Source: Dallia pectoralis
Lineage: Eukaryota > Chordata > Actinopteri > Esociformes > Umbridae
Direction: 5' to 3'
DNA length: 64,000 nt
NCBI GenBank assembly: GCA_029465975.1
Contig: CM055747.1
Location: forward strand, 9,895,390-9,959,389
Shown piece by piece: positions 38,491 to 51,081 of the stretch. The translations under genes and the position numbers were made by a program. How positions within the stretch are numbered: the stretch's first letter is position 1; every line of letters starts with the position of its first letter. The notes beneath the pieces were generated by a model. It saw only the letters and a list, made by a program, of their open reading frames with translations, searched no databases and was not told where the DNA came from.

Positions 38491-40115
38491 GGTTCCTTTC
38501 CTGCATATCCTTTGGAAACACTTCATGCATTTTGCTTTATATGTGATTCCTCTAAATATATGCTTTGCGGGATGGAGAACATTAGGGAATATTAGAGTGA
38601 GTTATGATGAAAGAGCAATGGACCATATTAAAGCCTGTTAACCTATATGGAGTCCAAAAGAAAAAAATGTAGATCTTGGCTAGATGTCAGGCAGGTCATA
38701 CCTGCACAATGGAGACAAGACAGACTCAGCTGCATTGTCCTTACCAAGTCACTACAGTCACTAACAGGTCTAAAATTGCATATTGTCTCTATCTCCAAAC
38801 TGACACTTTTCAGGAACTTGAAAACATTTGGATATTTTCCCTTTCTCTTACATCCATTTGTGAATTACAGAAGCTTTTCTGAATACATGTTTTTCTTTCA
38901 GTCTCTGACATTTGTGATGACTTTGAAGAAATTGTCTGCTGTCAATGTATAGGAACGTTCTTGGTTTTTATGCGCGCTGACAGCAGCAGGGATATTCATA
39001 TGGGTGTCTAATTGAATTGCTGTTGTCTTTTGTTTTTCAACATCAGACAAAGGTAGGTGTGTGTAGTGGTATTTTCTTTCCATAAGACAATGGCCTGTCA
39101 GCTACTTCAATAAAGCAACATGACACCTGTTGCAATATTTGGAAGTATATAGAGCTTGGTTCCTAATTGGTTAGCAGCACATTTGCTATGTGACCACAAA
39201 ATTACACCGAAATGCCTTACAATGGCCTACAAATAATTTAGTCTGTGTATTAAGCAATGTTTTTCTTTCTAAAAACGACACAATTCAAATGCAGAATTCA
39301 AATGCAGAATCAATCATCAGGGATTCCTCAGCATATCAAAGGCTTTTACTGTTGAGGTCCGATGCGTCTTTAGATCAATGTGAAACCTTGACACACGGAT
39401 GGGGCACGTAGCTAATGTTGTTTGACTGAGGAGAGATTCTGTCTGTTTCCATGGTCACTGATAGGAGTTTTATTGGCACGTATGTTAGATAACAGCAAAG
39501 GTTAAAACTCATCCTCTGCTGTTTCACTTTGTCTTGGTCATATTTTCATATCTCACCTTAAAACTGAATATTTTCCTGACCTTGTGGGCTGTCAATCACA
39601 AGACTCAACTTTCTCATTCTACTGGGCTTATTAAAATGTAAGCCGTTTGCTTTCCAAATCGAAAAGTATCCATCAGAAGAATCTCACATATCAAACTCCT
39701 CGTCTCTGTCTCCTTATGAGAATGAATACTTCTGAAGTGTCAGCCCATTTATATTTTTAGGGCTGTGCTATTATTGATGGTTGCAAAGTGAGACTTCACT
39801 TTCTAATCTAAATAAGCAAAAATACATTGTTTTGTTTGAAAGTATGTGTTTGTGCAAACACAGACCTTGGAAACAGTGCTTTTTTGACAAATGAAACAGC
39901 ACATAATGTTTCCAAGGGATACATTAGCCAGACAAAAGGAAATTAGCCAGACAAAAGGGACTCCAACTAGCTATAGACCTAGTTGACCAATCAATCTGTG
40001 TTAACCAGCCAAGAAAGGCCTGATACCACAGGAACGTGGGGGGAGCTCAAAGGGAGGAACTGAATCTCCTCTGTGATTTCTAGATAAAACTAGGAAACAG
40101 GAGCAGAAATTCGGA
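38491..40115. other. Gene-free stretch
   Basis: No supported gene. A 12-bp tandem duplication (AATTCAAATGCAG) lies near 39285-39310. Confidence 0.35.
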
Positions 40116-40249
40116 GTAAAGTGAGAGCTAGTTATATGAACAAGGACAGTTCGAGCCTGGATCTACTTCCGAACACCACCGGAAGGGACCGAGTGTTGTG
40201 TATTACGCTCCCGCTGAACCCATACAGTTGGGATAAACGAGACTGCCAC

Positions 40250-40378
40250 CTGCTGTTCGACAGCAGCGTCTCACCACCCACAGTTGTTTGTATTGTTGGC
40301 GGAGCAAGCCATTTTATAGCCAACTGTCCGTTAAAAGGCCTGGCTAGATACGGGACGTTTGTTGAGCCAGATTGCTAA
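40250..40378 (+). pseudogene. Gypsy gag zinc-knuckle remnant
   Basis: The frame at 40285-40345 reads VCIVGGASHFIANCPLKG, which resembles the gag CCHC knuckle of fish Gypsy elements with its second cysteine lost. It sits 0.7 kb upstream of Gypsy pol on the same strand with a pogo-like fragment between, so both are probably parts of one old insertion. Confidence 0.45.
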
Positions 40379-40469
40379 ACCCTGGAGACGCACACCCGTA
40401 AACGTGTGCAGGCTACCCTGCTGTGGGGTGATACATCTCTGTCCATGCTCTTATTGACTCAGAAGTTTA

Positions 40470-41048
40470 CCGTAATTTCCGGATTATAAGCCGCAACTTT
40501 CTTCCCATGCTTTGAACCATGCGGCTTAAACAACGACGCGGCTAATATATGGATTTTTACTGCTTTCACATAAAAAAAACACATTCTGTGACGTGTTTAA
40601 ATATCCTTTGTTGATAACGCTCTTATCATTAAGGTAATTGGGTTGGTTCCTATATCCAAGTAGTATGGTACTACGTTTTTGTTAGGTATTACGTTCTCAT
40701 ACCTGCTTGTATGCCATGTTTTTCCTGCATTATTAGTGTGCACCTGCCGAATGGAAATGGAGACATATGAACAGAGCCGTATATTTGTGTTAAATAAATA
40801 AGTGAATGAAACAAATGTTCTGCTTATACTTTCACGCTAAGTTAAAACTGCGTAAGATAGTCAACTTAACAGACGTGCTCATTTGTGTGGAGGCATGAAG
40901 CTTTCATTACTGTTTAGATTAAATCGTGTTCTAACTTCCCCTTATTCTGATTATGGTAGTAATTTAGTCACCCTCATGGCAAAGACACAGAGAAATGCAT
41001 ATGATGCAGCTTTCAAGTTGAAGGCGATTGATCTGGCTGTTGGAAAAG
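40470..41048 (+). mobile_element. Tigger/pogo-like DNA transposon, 5' fragment
   Basis: The left end near 40472 reads CGTAATTTCCGGATTATAAG, followed by GCCGCA. At 40978-41050 the frame reads MAKTQRNAYDAAFKLKAIDL, matching the N-terminal helix-turn-helix of pogo-like transposases. It stops abruptly where Gypsy RT sequence begins, so the rest is deleted. Confidence 0.6.
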
Positions 41049-42372
41049 GATCTGTCTGTTGTTCCACGGTCAACCCAAGAACATGTCTCTCACGTGCGCC
41101 AGGTGCTCCAACGGCTCTTGGAGAACCAGTTATACGTCAAAGTGGAGAAGTTACCTTTCCACCAGTCCGTTGTCCCCTTCTTGGGATTCATCGTCTCCGC
41201 CGGGAGAATTAAGATGGAACCAGAGAAAGTACAGGCTGTGGCAGAGTGGCCAGTCCCCATTACAGGACTACAGTTGCAGTGTTTCCTCTGGTTTGCAAAC
41301 TTCGGCATTTCATTCGCAACTATAGCTTAGTGGCGGCACCCCTGACTGCACTCACGTCCACCAAGGTCCGTTTTTCCGGTGACCAAGCATTCAACATTCT
41401 CCGGAAACACGGCCATCCTGAAACACGGCCATCCTGATCAAGGCGGTCAGAGTCATTCCCTTGCCCAAGATCCCGTCAGCCAAGGAAACAGCCCTTCTAA
41501 TGTTGGACTATGTTTTTCAAACCCATGGTCTTAACACGGTGTCTGACCGGGTAGGCGTTCTGCTTGCTAATCGGGGCAATGGTCAGCCATTTGTCTGGTT
41601 TCCATCCACAGTTCAATGGCCAGACGGAACCAAGATATGGAGGCTGCATTAAGATGCATGGTGGCGGATAATCCCACAACGTGGTCCAAATGCCTTATGT
41701 GGGTGGAATACACCCACAACTCCAGCTTCGCCACAGGTCTCTCGACGTTCGAAGGTTCCCTGGGATATCAACCACCCCTGATCCTGGACCAGGAACCCGA
41801 AGTCGGGGTGCCCTCTGCTTAAGCCTTTGTGCGTTGCTGCCGCCGCACCTGGAGCAGGGCACGTTCGTCTCTGCTAAGGAACTCGCTATCTGAGACAGGC
41901 CAATCGTCGGCGGACCCCAGCCCCTCGTTACAGTGCAGGGCAGATGGTTTGGCTGTCCACCCGAGACCATTCTCTTAACGTGGAATCCCGTAAGCTGGTC
42001 CACCGGTTTATTGGACCTTTCCAAATAGCCCATATGGTCAACCCAGTGGCAATTCGGCTCCGCCTACCCCCATCCCTTCGTGTCCACCCTACCTTTCATG
42101 TGTCTCGTGTCAAACCTGTGTTTAACTCTCCTTTGTCCTTAGTCCCCAGGGCTCCTTCTCGGCTGCAGATGATTGTTGGCCATCCGGCCTTCACTGTGCG
42201 CCGCCTGCTGAAGGTTCGACCTCGGGGCAGGGGATTTCAGTACCTGGTGGACTGGGAAGGCTATGGGCCAGAGGAACGCTCATGGGTAGCACAGAAGAAC
42301 ATATTGGATCTAGCCCTTATCGCCGATTTCTGTCGCCGATGTCCTGGTCTGCCAGGTCGACGCCCGGGTTGA
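41049..42372 (+). pseudogene. Gypsy pol remnant: RT end, integrase end, chromodomain
   Basis: 41056-41340 encodes the RT C-terminus (HVSHVRQVLQRLLENQL, then PFLGFIVSAGRIKM) and, after a frame change, the RNase H start (FIRNYSLVAAPLTALTS). 41490-41830 encodes scattered integrase segments, including MWVEYTHNSSFATGLS. 41944-42372 is open and encodes the integrase C-terminus (VWLSTRDH, RFIGPF, HPTFHVSRVKPV) and a chromodomain (FTVRRLLKV, FQYLVDWEGYGPEERSWV) thought to guide integration in chromoviruses. Most of RNase H and the integrase core are deleted. Confidence 0.8.
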
Positions 42373-45280
42373 CCGCCAGGTGGTCCGGTCACAACCGGAT
42401 CTGTCTCACATGGTTTGTCATTGTCTCCACCACTTTCCATTGTGTTGATTGTTCCCTGGGCTTTATATGTCTGTGTTTCCTGTTGCCAGTTTTTTTGTCT
42501 TGTACACTATGTTTCCAGCGTTACCCTGTTACCCAGTGTTTTGACCGTTTCCGTTTAACGACCCCGAGCCTGCCTGAACCCTTAACTATCCTGCTTCAAA
42601 CCTGTTTTGACCATTGCCTTCCCACCGACCACGAACCAGCCCACTCCCATTATCAAACCCTGCCTGTCCTCGACCATGAACCAGATTGCAGTAATCACTG
42701 GCATTAGAACGATGGTAGCTGGGTCTAGTTGTGATGATTAAGTGTGCTTTAAGTTGCCTCGTTTCTTGTACACAATTCATGAGTTATTATTCTTTGTGTC
42801 CAATGTATCCTAAGACATGTACAGAGAGGTTATTGAGTAAAAAAATACCTAAATTGCATTCTGCAGTTGGTGCTTAAAAACCTGGAATTGCACATTACAG
42901 AATAACCCGACAGACTAGGAGTCTAGTGCCGTTGTGCTTTTTCTGTTTTATGATTTGGTTAGCATTAGGTAGGTTTCACTGATGCGGTCTGCCTCGGCGG
43001 TGTACTTAACGCCAACATGAGCACGATAAGAGCAACGCACCTTCCCCACTGCTGTGTCTTGTTGTGCAGTTCTTGTCATGTCTTTTCTTGTGCTGCCTTC
43101 TGGTGTACTATGTTTCCCCTGGTCTGGTCCTTGTTTTCACTGTGTTTGTTCTAGTAAGTTCCTAGTCATCAGTTCCATTGGTTTTACCTGTGTCTTGTTA
43201 TGTTCCTATATATGTCATTTGTTTTTGGTTGCCCGTTGTGGAAACATTGTTTTATTATGGCAGTAGCTACATAGAGATATGTAGAAAACAGAAAAATAAA
43301 TTAAGCATAAGTTCACACTTAATCAGTTTATATGGCAGAAATAGATTATGGAGTCTTGAGGTTGTCATCACGAGAAAGAGTTGGCCTAAACACAAAAAAT
43401 GTTTGCAGTGCCTCTATTTAATAGGTAACACCATTTTATAATATATGCTCTACCTACTGGAAAATACAACATGGCCCCAGAGTAAGTGAAACAACACCAT
43501 TCATTTTTCTCTTCCAGGACTACATTCCAAACTTTATTGGCACATGACCCAAAGGAACAGCAAATGGGAATAACACTGACAATTGGATCGACCCCTGACT
43601 TGACCAGTAGGCTTTACCAACAAAAAAACACTGAAATGGAATAGTTCATTTTCTTCAATTAAAATAGCACCACAGAGCTATAAAAATGGCCTCCTCACTT
43701 AGACACCAACTCACCACCAATGTCTTACATTCCCTCAGTAGCTGTTGAGAGGTATAAAGAGTAGTTTAAATGCCTAATTGAATACCAAGAGATTGTAGAG
43801 AGGTTCTTCCTAAAATAAATTGACATCTTTAATACTTACAAATGTTTACGCAAACGTTGGTGGCATGCACATTTTATACAAACATATTCAGAGAAGATAT
43901 TTAGTGGAGCATTTACCACAGACTATTATGTCATGTAACCCCGTGTTTGGGGCTTGTAGTGTTTATATTATACATTTTGATATTGACTATGAATTATGAA
44001 CTAGATGGAACACAACTTCGTCAGTGCATTTAACATTTCACAGTACATTTTGAGTCTTGTTGGCTTAGGTTCGCAAACATTTTGACTAATGCTGCTATAA
44101 AAGCATTGCATGAATGAAACATTTTGTAACAGATCAATTGATAAAATGCAGCTAATTAGCTTGCTTTGTGATCTGGAAGACAATTGGTTATACCTCAGCA
44201 AGTTTGCAATTACAATTCAAATTCTAATAGTAAATTGGATATTGTGGCAAACTGTGTATGAAAGAAGCCAGAAAAAGTCAGATTGCATGTGCTTTTATTT
44301 CAGGCTGTAAGGAAAAAAATGTGAACATTTTAAAGTTCATAAGTCATTATATTTTATTTGAATGCAGCAAGAACAAAGAGCAATGCATCCTGCCAGTGAA
44401 TAGCCAGCTCATACAGCTAACAATGTTACAATTGAATTCACCAATCTACTATTCTGGAAATCAATACTTTATAAAAAAAATTGTGTTCCTTTCATATAGA
44501 AAAGAAGTCTGGCTATAATTCATGACATAGAGAAATTGCCAGTGGTAAAACTTGCTATAAACATAATACAATTGTACATGTTTAGATAGGTCTATGGAAT
44601 GATTTACTAATGTCAGCATTCCTGTGCGAGTGCCACTAAACACACAGTAGACGCATTGCAGAAGGTCTGTGGTAACCATTAACATTTTAATTCAGAGTGA
44701 AGAACAACGCATTTTATTAATTCAGTGACTTGCATAGGCCATAGGTCAAGTCGAATATATAGAGACAGTTCATTGGTGGTTGATGGTGATTTTAAATGAA
44801 TGGAAATGGAGAGACAAACAGCGAACCCCACATCACCCCCTCCCCCAAATCTGATATTTGTAGATGCCAATTCTCATGACTCATAGAACATAGATCTTAT
44901 AGCTCAACTTCTTTACGGAATAGGTCCCTAGCTTCCATGAATGAATGAATTGTGTCTGTCACTGTGTTATAACAAATGGTATTTTGTAAATCCCATAGTG
45001 CAGGAATATTCCACATATCTTTATTTGTATGGCGTCCTGCAAGGTGGTCAATGAAGACATATACAGACAGAATAATCTTCTCAAAAGAACGGTATCATTG
45101 GTATTCATATTCTCTACTTGTTTCATAGAGAAACAATGTATTACCTCTCCATCTAAATAATTAATATACATTTTAAAGTCTTTGTTGACAGGAAAATCTC
45201 CAGGACGTGACAACCTACGGTCAATGGTGAGATGTTGTTTAGACTGACAGCATGTGACTTAACAGTCAGAAACCCACATG
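42373..45280. other. Gypsy 3' flank and gene-free stretch
   Basis: 42373-42720 probably holds the Gypsy 3' non-coding part. 42960-43260 has pyrimidine-rich, TATATA-containing sequence suggestive of an eroded LTR, but no termini are seen. 43270-45280 is AT-rich with nothing I can support. Confidence 0.3.
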
Positions 45281-45285
45281 ATAGT

Positions 45286-46591
45286 TGTCACGAGTGGTGA
45301 GTTAGGGTACTGCACTGTCTGGTTTCGGGTGCACCCCTTCCTGGTTTATGTTGGTTACAGCTGTTGGGGATTTGTAATCACTGGGCTATAAAGGGGATTG
45401 CTATGATGTCACTCGTTGCTCTTCATTGTTCTATGTCACACGTTATATTCGAGGTGAGTGTTGGTATATTGCTGTGGTTTTGACTGTGTATGTATAAGAC
45501 GCTATGCGCACTTTTGTTTCAGTTTAGCCAGTTAGCATTTTTGTCGCCGTTTATGGTTTGTTTTATGTTCGTGTGCAACAACCTCATTTGAACGGATTAC
45601 CTAGCTCTGCATCTGGCTTGAACCGCACTAAACCCTAACGAGTCGTGACAGAATGAAGAGCCACCTAAGCCAGCGGAGCCAGACGGTGAGTGGATTCCAC
45701 GGGGGGGCAAGCTATAGCGCCCCGTCGGATGAAACTCACCATCGCCCCACGGGGCGGTGGGAATGGAATCGGCCGGAGACACCACAGGAGCGGTGGCTAC
45801 GTCTCCGGCCGTATGCTGAATACCAACCACCAATGCAGCATTCAGGGTCTGTGAAAATGGGTCCGCGGGCCTTCTATGAAGGCAAGAGGACATCCCGGAG
45901 GCGCCCCAAAGTAGTTTTTGGGGGGGGAGCTAACGGGGTGTTCAAGGAGGTCCGCGGAGAGAACACCCACGGCCCTGGTGCTGCCACACCAACCACCCAC
46001 TGCTCCGGGGCTGCAGCCAGAGCCAGAAAGAGCTCTGGAGCTACGGCCACAACCCCAGCTCCAACAGGGCTATGACCCCTTCCAGCCACCGACCTCCAGG
46101 ACCCAGAGACCACCTTGGGGACTGGAGTACCAGCCTCCGGAGGTGGCTAGAGGGTGGTGGAGGAGATGGCTTGAGCTGCCGGGGCCAGGACCAGACTATG
46201 GCAAGGCAGAGCTGAGTGGGGGGTACTGTCACGAGTGGTGAGTTAGGGTACTGCACTGTCTGGTTTCGGGTGCACCCCTTCCTGGTTTATGTTGGTTACA
46301 GCTGTTGGGGATTTGTAATCACTGGGCTATAAAGGGGATTGCTAAGATGTCACTCGTTGCTCTTCATTGTTCTATGTCACACGTTATATTCGAGGTGAGT
46401 GTTGGTATATTGCTGTGGTTTTGACTGTGTATGTATAAGACGCTATGCGCACTTTTGTTTCAGTTTAGCCAGTTAGCATTTTTGTCGCCGTTTATGGTTT
46501 GTTTTATGTTCGTGTGCAACAACCTCATTTGAACGGATTACCTAGCTCTGCATCTAGTTTGAACCGCACTACACCCTAACGAGTCGTGATA
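45286..46591 (+). mobile_element. Complete short non-autonomous LTR retrotransposon
   Basis: Two 365-bp LTRs (45286-45650 and 46227-46591) begin TGTCACGAGTGG and end GTCGTGACA/GTCGTGATA. ATAGT flanks the whole (45281-45285 and 46592-46596). I count about five differences between the LTRs, so insertion was fairly recent. The internal 576 bp has a G-rich polypurine-like tract (GAGTGGGGGG) before the 3' LTR and a 140-codon frame (45653-46075) with no recognisable gag or pol domain. It must rely on another element's proteins. Confidence 0.85.
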
Positions 46592-46596
46592 ATAGT

Positions 46597-47175
46597 GGAG
46601 ACATTAAATAAAATCCTCACAATCAGGGCTTCCGCTGTGTCCATGAGTTACGTTTCGGCTGCACTTGGATATAAACTAATCTCTGTAACTTTAGGAAACC
46701 ATTATAGTGAATACAAATGCTACGACGACATGTGGCTGTGATCATGATTCATTATACACAGTAAAAGCTCCAGAGAAAACTGACAGGGGAGGCAAATGCT
46801 CTGGTCTTATCTATCATCTGGTTCGGCCTGATTAAGTATGTGAACCTGCAACGCACTCCGTTCAAAAACACTCGAAGTCATCCTCCCTCCCAACACAGTA
46901 ATCAGAATGGTAATCATTGTTGTATGTCAGGACTTACGTGTTGGTGAGTGATGTGTGTTTGTTTAAAGAGCTGTTTTGTTGTATTAAGTCGATGCATAGT
47001 TTATAGGATGTTGCTGTTCGTTTGTTTTGTTTTTCGTTAAATAAAACCCATCGAACAAGATTCATGTCTGCGTTTGGTTCCGCCATACTGCCTGACAAAG
47101 ATCTGTGCCAGATTTGGGCAAAACAACTTCTAAGGCCTAATCAGATTCCATTGTTCAAGCATAATTAATAAGATA
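46597..47175. other. Flank with an LTR-like 3' fragment
   Basis: 46920-47097 includes TAAATAAAACCCATCGAAC and ends CCTGACA, resembling the 3' part of the LTR-like fragment at 38.1-38.5 kb. The remainder is unassigned. Confidence 0.35.
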
Positions 47176-47440
47176 CCCTGCAAACATGCCCCTCCGGGGC
47201 CCATGCGGGCTTTTTGCGGGCACAGTGGGCTAGGGCCAGCCCACACCAAACCTAAACAGGCCCTGTGCGGGCTTGCCCAGGCGAGGCCCACAGCTTTGGG
47301 CTCACTGCGGGCTATCTGTGGGCAGCCCACACTAGCGGGCTGCCCACATTAAGCCCATGATGGCCCATTGTGGGCCAGCCCGTTCGGGCCCAGCGCAGAT
47401 TTTGTACCTTTGGGCCCATGCGGGTTTTGTTTAGGTAGCC
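47176..47440. repeat. Left subterminal GC-rich repeats
   Basis: Direct and inverted variants of GGCCCATGCGGGC, CCCTGTGCGGGC and GCCCACA repeat irregularly. They mirror the array at 57.0-57.4 kb and are plausible transposase-binding sites. Confidence 0.7.
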
Positions 47441-48370
47441 CACCACTTTCATTATGTTTTGGCTGCTTTTTAAAATTAAATGTGAAATTAAATAAGACCT
47501 ACAATGTATAACTCTGCTCAGAAGGAATAAAAAGAAAAAATACATTATTTGCAATTTCAACAAATCTATTATTTTTACTGGATATGATCATTATAATGTA
47601 ATCCAAAATTAACAATGTACCATGCAATTGGTGGTAAAAAAATCTGGCTGCCTCGTAAATTAAAAAGAAATCAACCAACCTAGTTCATTTTGAATTCTGC
47701 ATATTAGGAATAATACATAAGGCTTTTGATTTATTTGAGAAGGTCAAAATGTAAAGTTATTGATGGTACAGAGATATGAAGTAGTTATAAATAGTTATTA
47801 TGATATCCATCACTCTGGCAGAGTTAGTTGAGTTTAAATTACATTTTAAACTTCTCACTTCTTTGTGTCTGTTTTTATACAATTTCCCATAGACGTATAG
47901 GACTAATGCCATTTATATCATTCTAATAGCTAAACATGTTCAACAATAAAAGATACATTCAATTGAAAGAAAAGAAAAGTTCACATGACTAATAACACCT
48001 CAGTCAAGTCAAATAAATGTTTATTCATTATAGTTGCTTCACACCATTGTCTAAAACACTCAAAACAACATTGGAGATCATATTAACATATTAACATGCC
48101 TAAGACGTTTGCACAGTACTGTAAATAAATGTCTTTATTCATTAGAACGTTGATTTATCTTTATTTCATTTGCATAACATGTTTTAATTAATATTACCCG
48201 ACATCGTCCACAACTGTTTGTGAATTTGTTGGACATTGGGATCTTTTAACAGTGAAAACTTTTATTACTTTTTACTTTTTCTTCTATTTATCGGATACCA
48301 GACACAGGATTTTTATTCTTGTCATCTTAAGTTATTAAATCTCTTAGGGTATAACAAGGATGTGCACATA

Positions 48371-48769
48371 TTTCATCAAATCAGTAATCTATATATTTAT
48401 GTTTTAATTTTCCACAGAAAAAAAACAGAAACGCCACGCTCGCGAGACGCTTCCAGTGTGTAACCGGCCTATAAGTACTTTAACACAGTAGCTTTATTAA
48501 GGCCGGTTGCACACTGGAAGCGTCTCGCGAGCGTGGCGTTTCTGTTGCGTCTCAGAAGCCTGGCTGCTGCGTGTATTTTTCTGTGTCCTACACACCAGAA
48601 GCGTGTCTGACGCGGCGCTGTTCGCTGTTCCATAGTGCCGACAGATTCCAACTCTGAAAAGTGTTTATGTTGTTTTTGGAGCCTATCCAACCCTTTATAG
48701 GCTACATGTATACATATGTTACTATGGAAAATTAAAACATAAATATATAGATTACTGATTTCATTAAAG
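48371..48769. repeat. Inverted partial duplication of a MITE end
   Basis: 48371-48413 is the reverse complement of about 48724-48768, and 48425-48469 is the reverse complement of 48501-48546. The left copy is therefore an inverted, internally deleted copy of the left half of the adjacent MITE, with a 31-bp spacer at 48470-48500. Confidence 0.85.
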
Positions 48770-49147
48770 CTAAACATCGTCGGCAGTATTGACTGCAAAA
48801 TATGTTACATAATATTTCGTTTTGTATGACAGGTGAAATATTTGAAAATCTTTTCTCTGACATTTCTTATTACATTTCTACATTGATGTCAAAACCTAGA
48901 GACTTTCAAACATCAAAATGTCATTTATTAATATGCATTCGTGTCTAAATGACATACATATTTTCCTATTCTATTTTGCCTAGAAACGCTTCCAACACGC
49001 CTATTTTAAATATTGGTTCTATTTCTAGCAGGCGCGCGTCTCACGCAGGCAGTGTGTAAGCTCTAACCTGATAACATGGGAGCCAAAATCAAAACGGACA
49101 CGCCACGCGTCTGACACGCTCGCGAGACGCTTCCAGTGTGTAACCGG
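48501..49147. mobile_element. MITE with inverted ends of about 30 bp
   Basis: The left end is GCCGGTTGCACACTGGAAGC followed by GTCTCGCGAGCG. The right end is its near-exact inverse, ending GTGTGTAACCGG. There is no coding capacity. Target duplication is not certain; PIF/Harbinger or hAT mobilisation are both possible. It is nested in the CACTA-like element upstream of its transposase gene. Confidence 0.7.
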
Positions 49148-49785
49148 AAGAATCAATGTATGATTTATACAGTAAATAAAATGTATTTGACTCGGCAAGA
49201 ATGTCTGCCCAAGAAAGTGAAAGTCCTATATATTTTATCACAGGTTACGAGGATATGGCTTCCAGGAGTTATTGGACTAAGCGCCGGCACACATTAAGAA
49301 TCCAATTTGTTTTTGATTCATCTTCAGTTCAGGAGTACAGAGCCCCCCTGGTGTCAGCTAAGAAAAAAAAAAGTAAACTGTTCCCTCGGTTTTATAAACT
49401 GTTCCCTCGGTTTTATAAACTGCAAGCACGGTTTTGCAATCTGCGCGCACGGTTTTGCAATCTGCGCGCGCACGCACGAATTTGTAAACGTGCCCACGTA
49501 AACGTACGGAAAAGTGTACGTTCCAGAGAAGACGTCACGAGTGGCATACTGTCAGCAGCCTCTGCATCCGACAAGTAAGTGATATTCATCTAGATTTAAG
49601 GATACATGTAATGCTATATTGTGTATTGCATTGTTCGTTTTATTGCTTTCTTAACTTCCGTTACATTAATTGGGCATTTCACCCAGTCCAAAACCTTACA
49701 GTTAGCTAGGCTGCTGTTACAGCTAGGAGGAGGTCGGGGTAGATTGGTGTGGGGTTTTGTTGCCTTAACATAATGTCTACCGAAA

Positions 49786-49986
49786 TTGTTAGAGCAACTA
49801 TAGACTGCTTCTGATTCAGTGCTCTGTAGTCTAGTTGTTAGAGCAACTATAGACTGCTTCTGATTCAGTGCTCTGTAGTCTGGTTGTTAGAGCAACTATA
49901 GACTGCTTCTGATTCAGTGCTCTGTAGTCTAGTTGTTAGAGCAACTATAGACTGATTCTGATTCTTACAGTGCTCTGTAGTCTGGT
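49786..49986. repeat. 49-bp tandem repeat in left foldback arm, 4 copies
   Basis: The unit GTTAGAGCAACTATAGACTG plus 29 bp starts at 49788 and 49837 and continues to about 49983. Its inverted counterpart at 51847-52140 has six copies. Confidence 0.9.
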
Positions 49987-50154
49987 CACCTATTTTCGTA
50001 AGATGTCATTTGGTAAATACATATGGACATAAGTCACATCATAGTAAATACTGGCAAGTGCAATGATTTCTCAGTTACTATAACTAAATGGCTATAATGA
50101 TGTGTTGAGTTTATTAAAGTCTCCAATACTTTTCCCCTTGTCTGTTTTCCTCTC

Positions 50155-50850
50155 CAGGCTGTGTGTCAGTGAGAAGTAGGCAGGATCCTTCCAATGGATG
50201 AAGTTGAGCTAATAGAACTGGACATCATTTATACTCTACCACTCACCTTTGCAAGATGATTTGGATTCAACCAAGGAGACCTGGAACAGCCACCTGATTC
50301 GTCCATCAAGGAAGGAACATGTTCCCCATGGTCGGGCTGATTCCATGTATTCTATCCCAGAACTATATAACTATATATAACTATATAACACAGAACAGTA
50401 TCTTTGCCAGGTTTCTGAGGGAGATTGCATCAGGTGTGATTCTGACTGCATCCACCGCAGTGACATTGCTTGTGATGAAGAGGTGTTCATCCTCTGCATC
50501 TACCTAATGGCCCAAAACAACCTCCGTGTTCCTATGGATGCATACATGGCCATTGACCTTTACCTGAGAGAAAACTGACTACAATATTAAACATTGATTG
50601 GTAGTAGCAGAGGCATTTCAAAAGTAGTCTAACCAAGTCCTTACTTACTGAAACGCATCAGGTGAGCTACATAAGGCGCAGCATTCGTGGGCTTCCGGCC
50701 GTAGGAGACTACAGCGGACAGTCTTCAGACACCACAATGACTGATGTTGATAATCTCATACACACAATGAGCAAAGCATATGCTGATGAAAGCTACAGGG
50801 TCTAACAATCCTAAATGTAGTGACATCAACACGAGTAGGGTAAACTGGGT
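50155..50850 (+). other. Exon-like fragments in the foldback spacer
   Basis: An acceptor-like CTCTCCAG precedes 50158, then ATGGATGAAGTTGAGCTAAT at 50197. A frame ending at TGA near 50578 reads DCIRCDSDCIHRSDIACDEE then VFILCIYLMAQNNLRV. Another near 50665-50806 reads YIRRSIRGLPAVGDYSG and ends VDNLIHTMSKAYADESYRV. They look like remains of a spliced gene. I do not recognise the family. Confidence 0.3.
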
Positions 50851-51081
50851 AGAGTTTAAGTAGATTTTCAAATCCAGCGACAAGTTGTACAAAATAAATA
50901 CATTTAGTTGGCACTTTTATATGTCTTGTTGTTCTTTGAGTTGTCTTTTCAGGCCTTTAGATAGTTCTGTCACACCTACCAGACCAAGAGACTTACCTTT
51001 CTGAGAGTATAAGTAACCTGCTTTTTTGGTGCTCCCACAGACAATAAAACATTTGTTTTTCCGCCCCTGGAATCCCCTAGA

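Noticed and set aside
43500..43620. Possible host exon after TTCTCTTCCAG
   Set aside because: The acceptor-like sequence is followed by a short frame with an early stop and no recognisable protein.
45653..46075. 140-codon frame inside the short LTR element as a gag gene
   Set aside because: No zinc knuckle, capsid motif or conserved residue is visible. It is proline and glycine rich and could be chance in GC-rich DNA.
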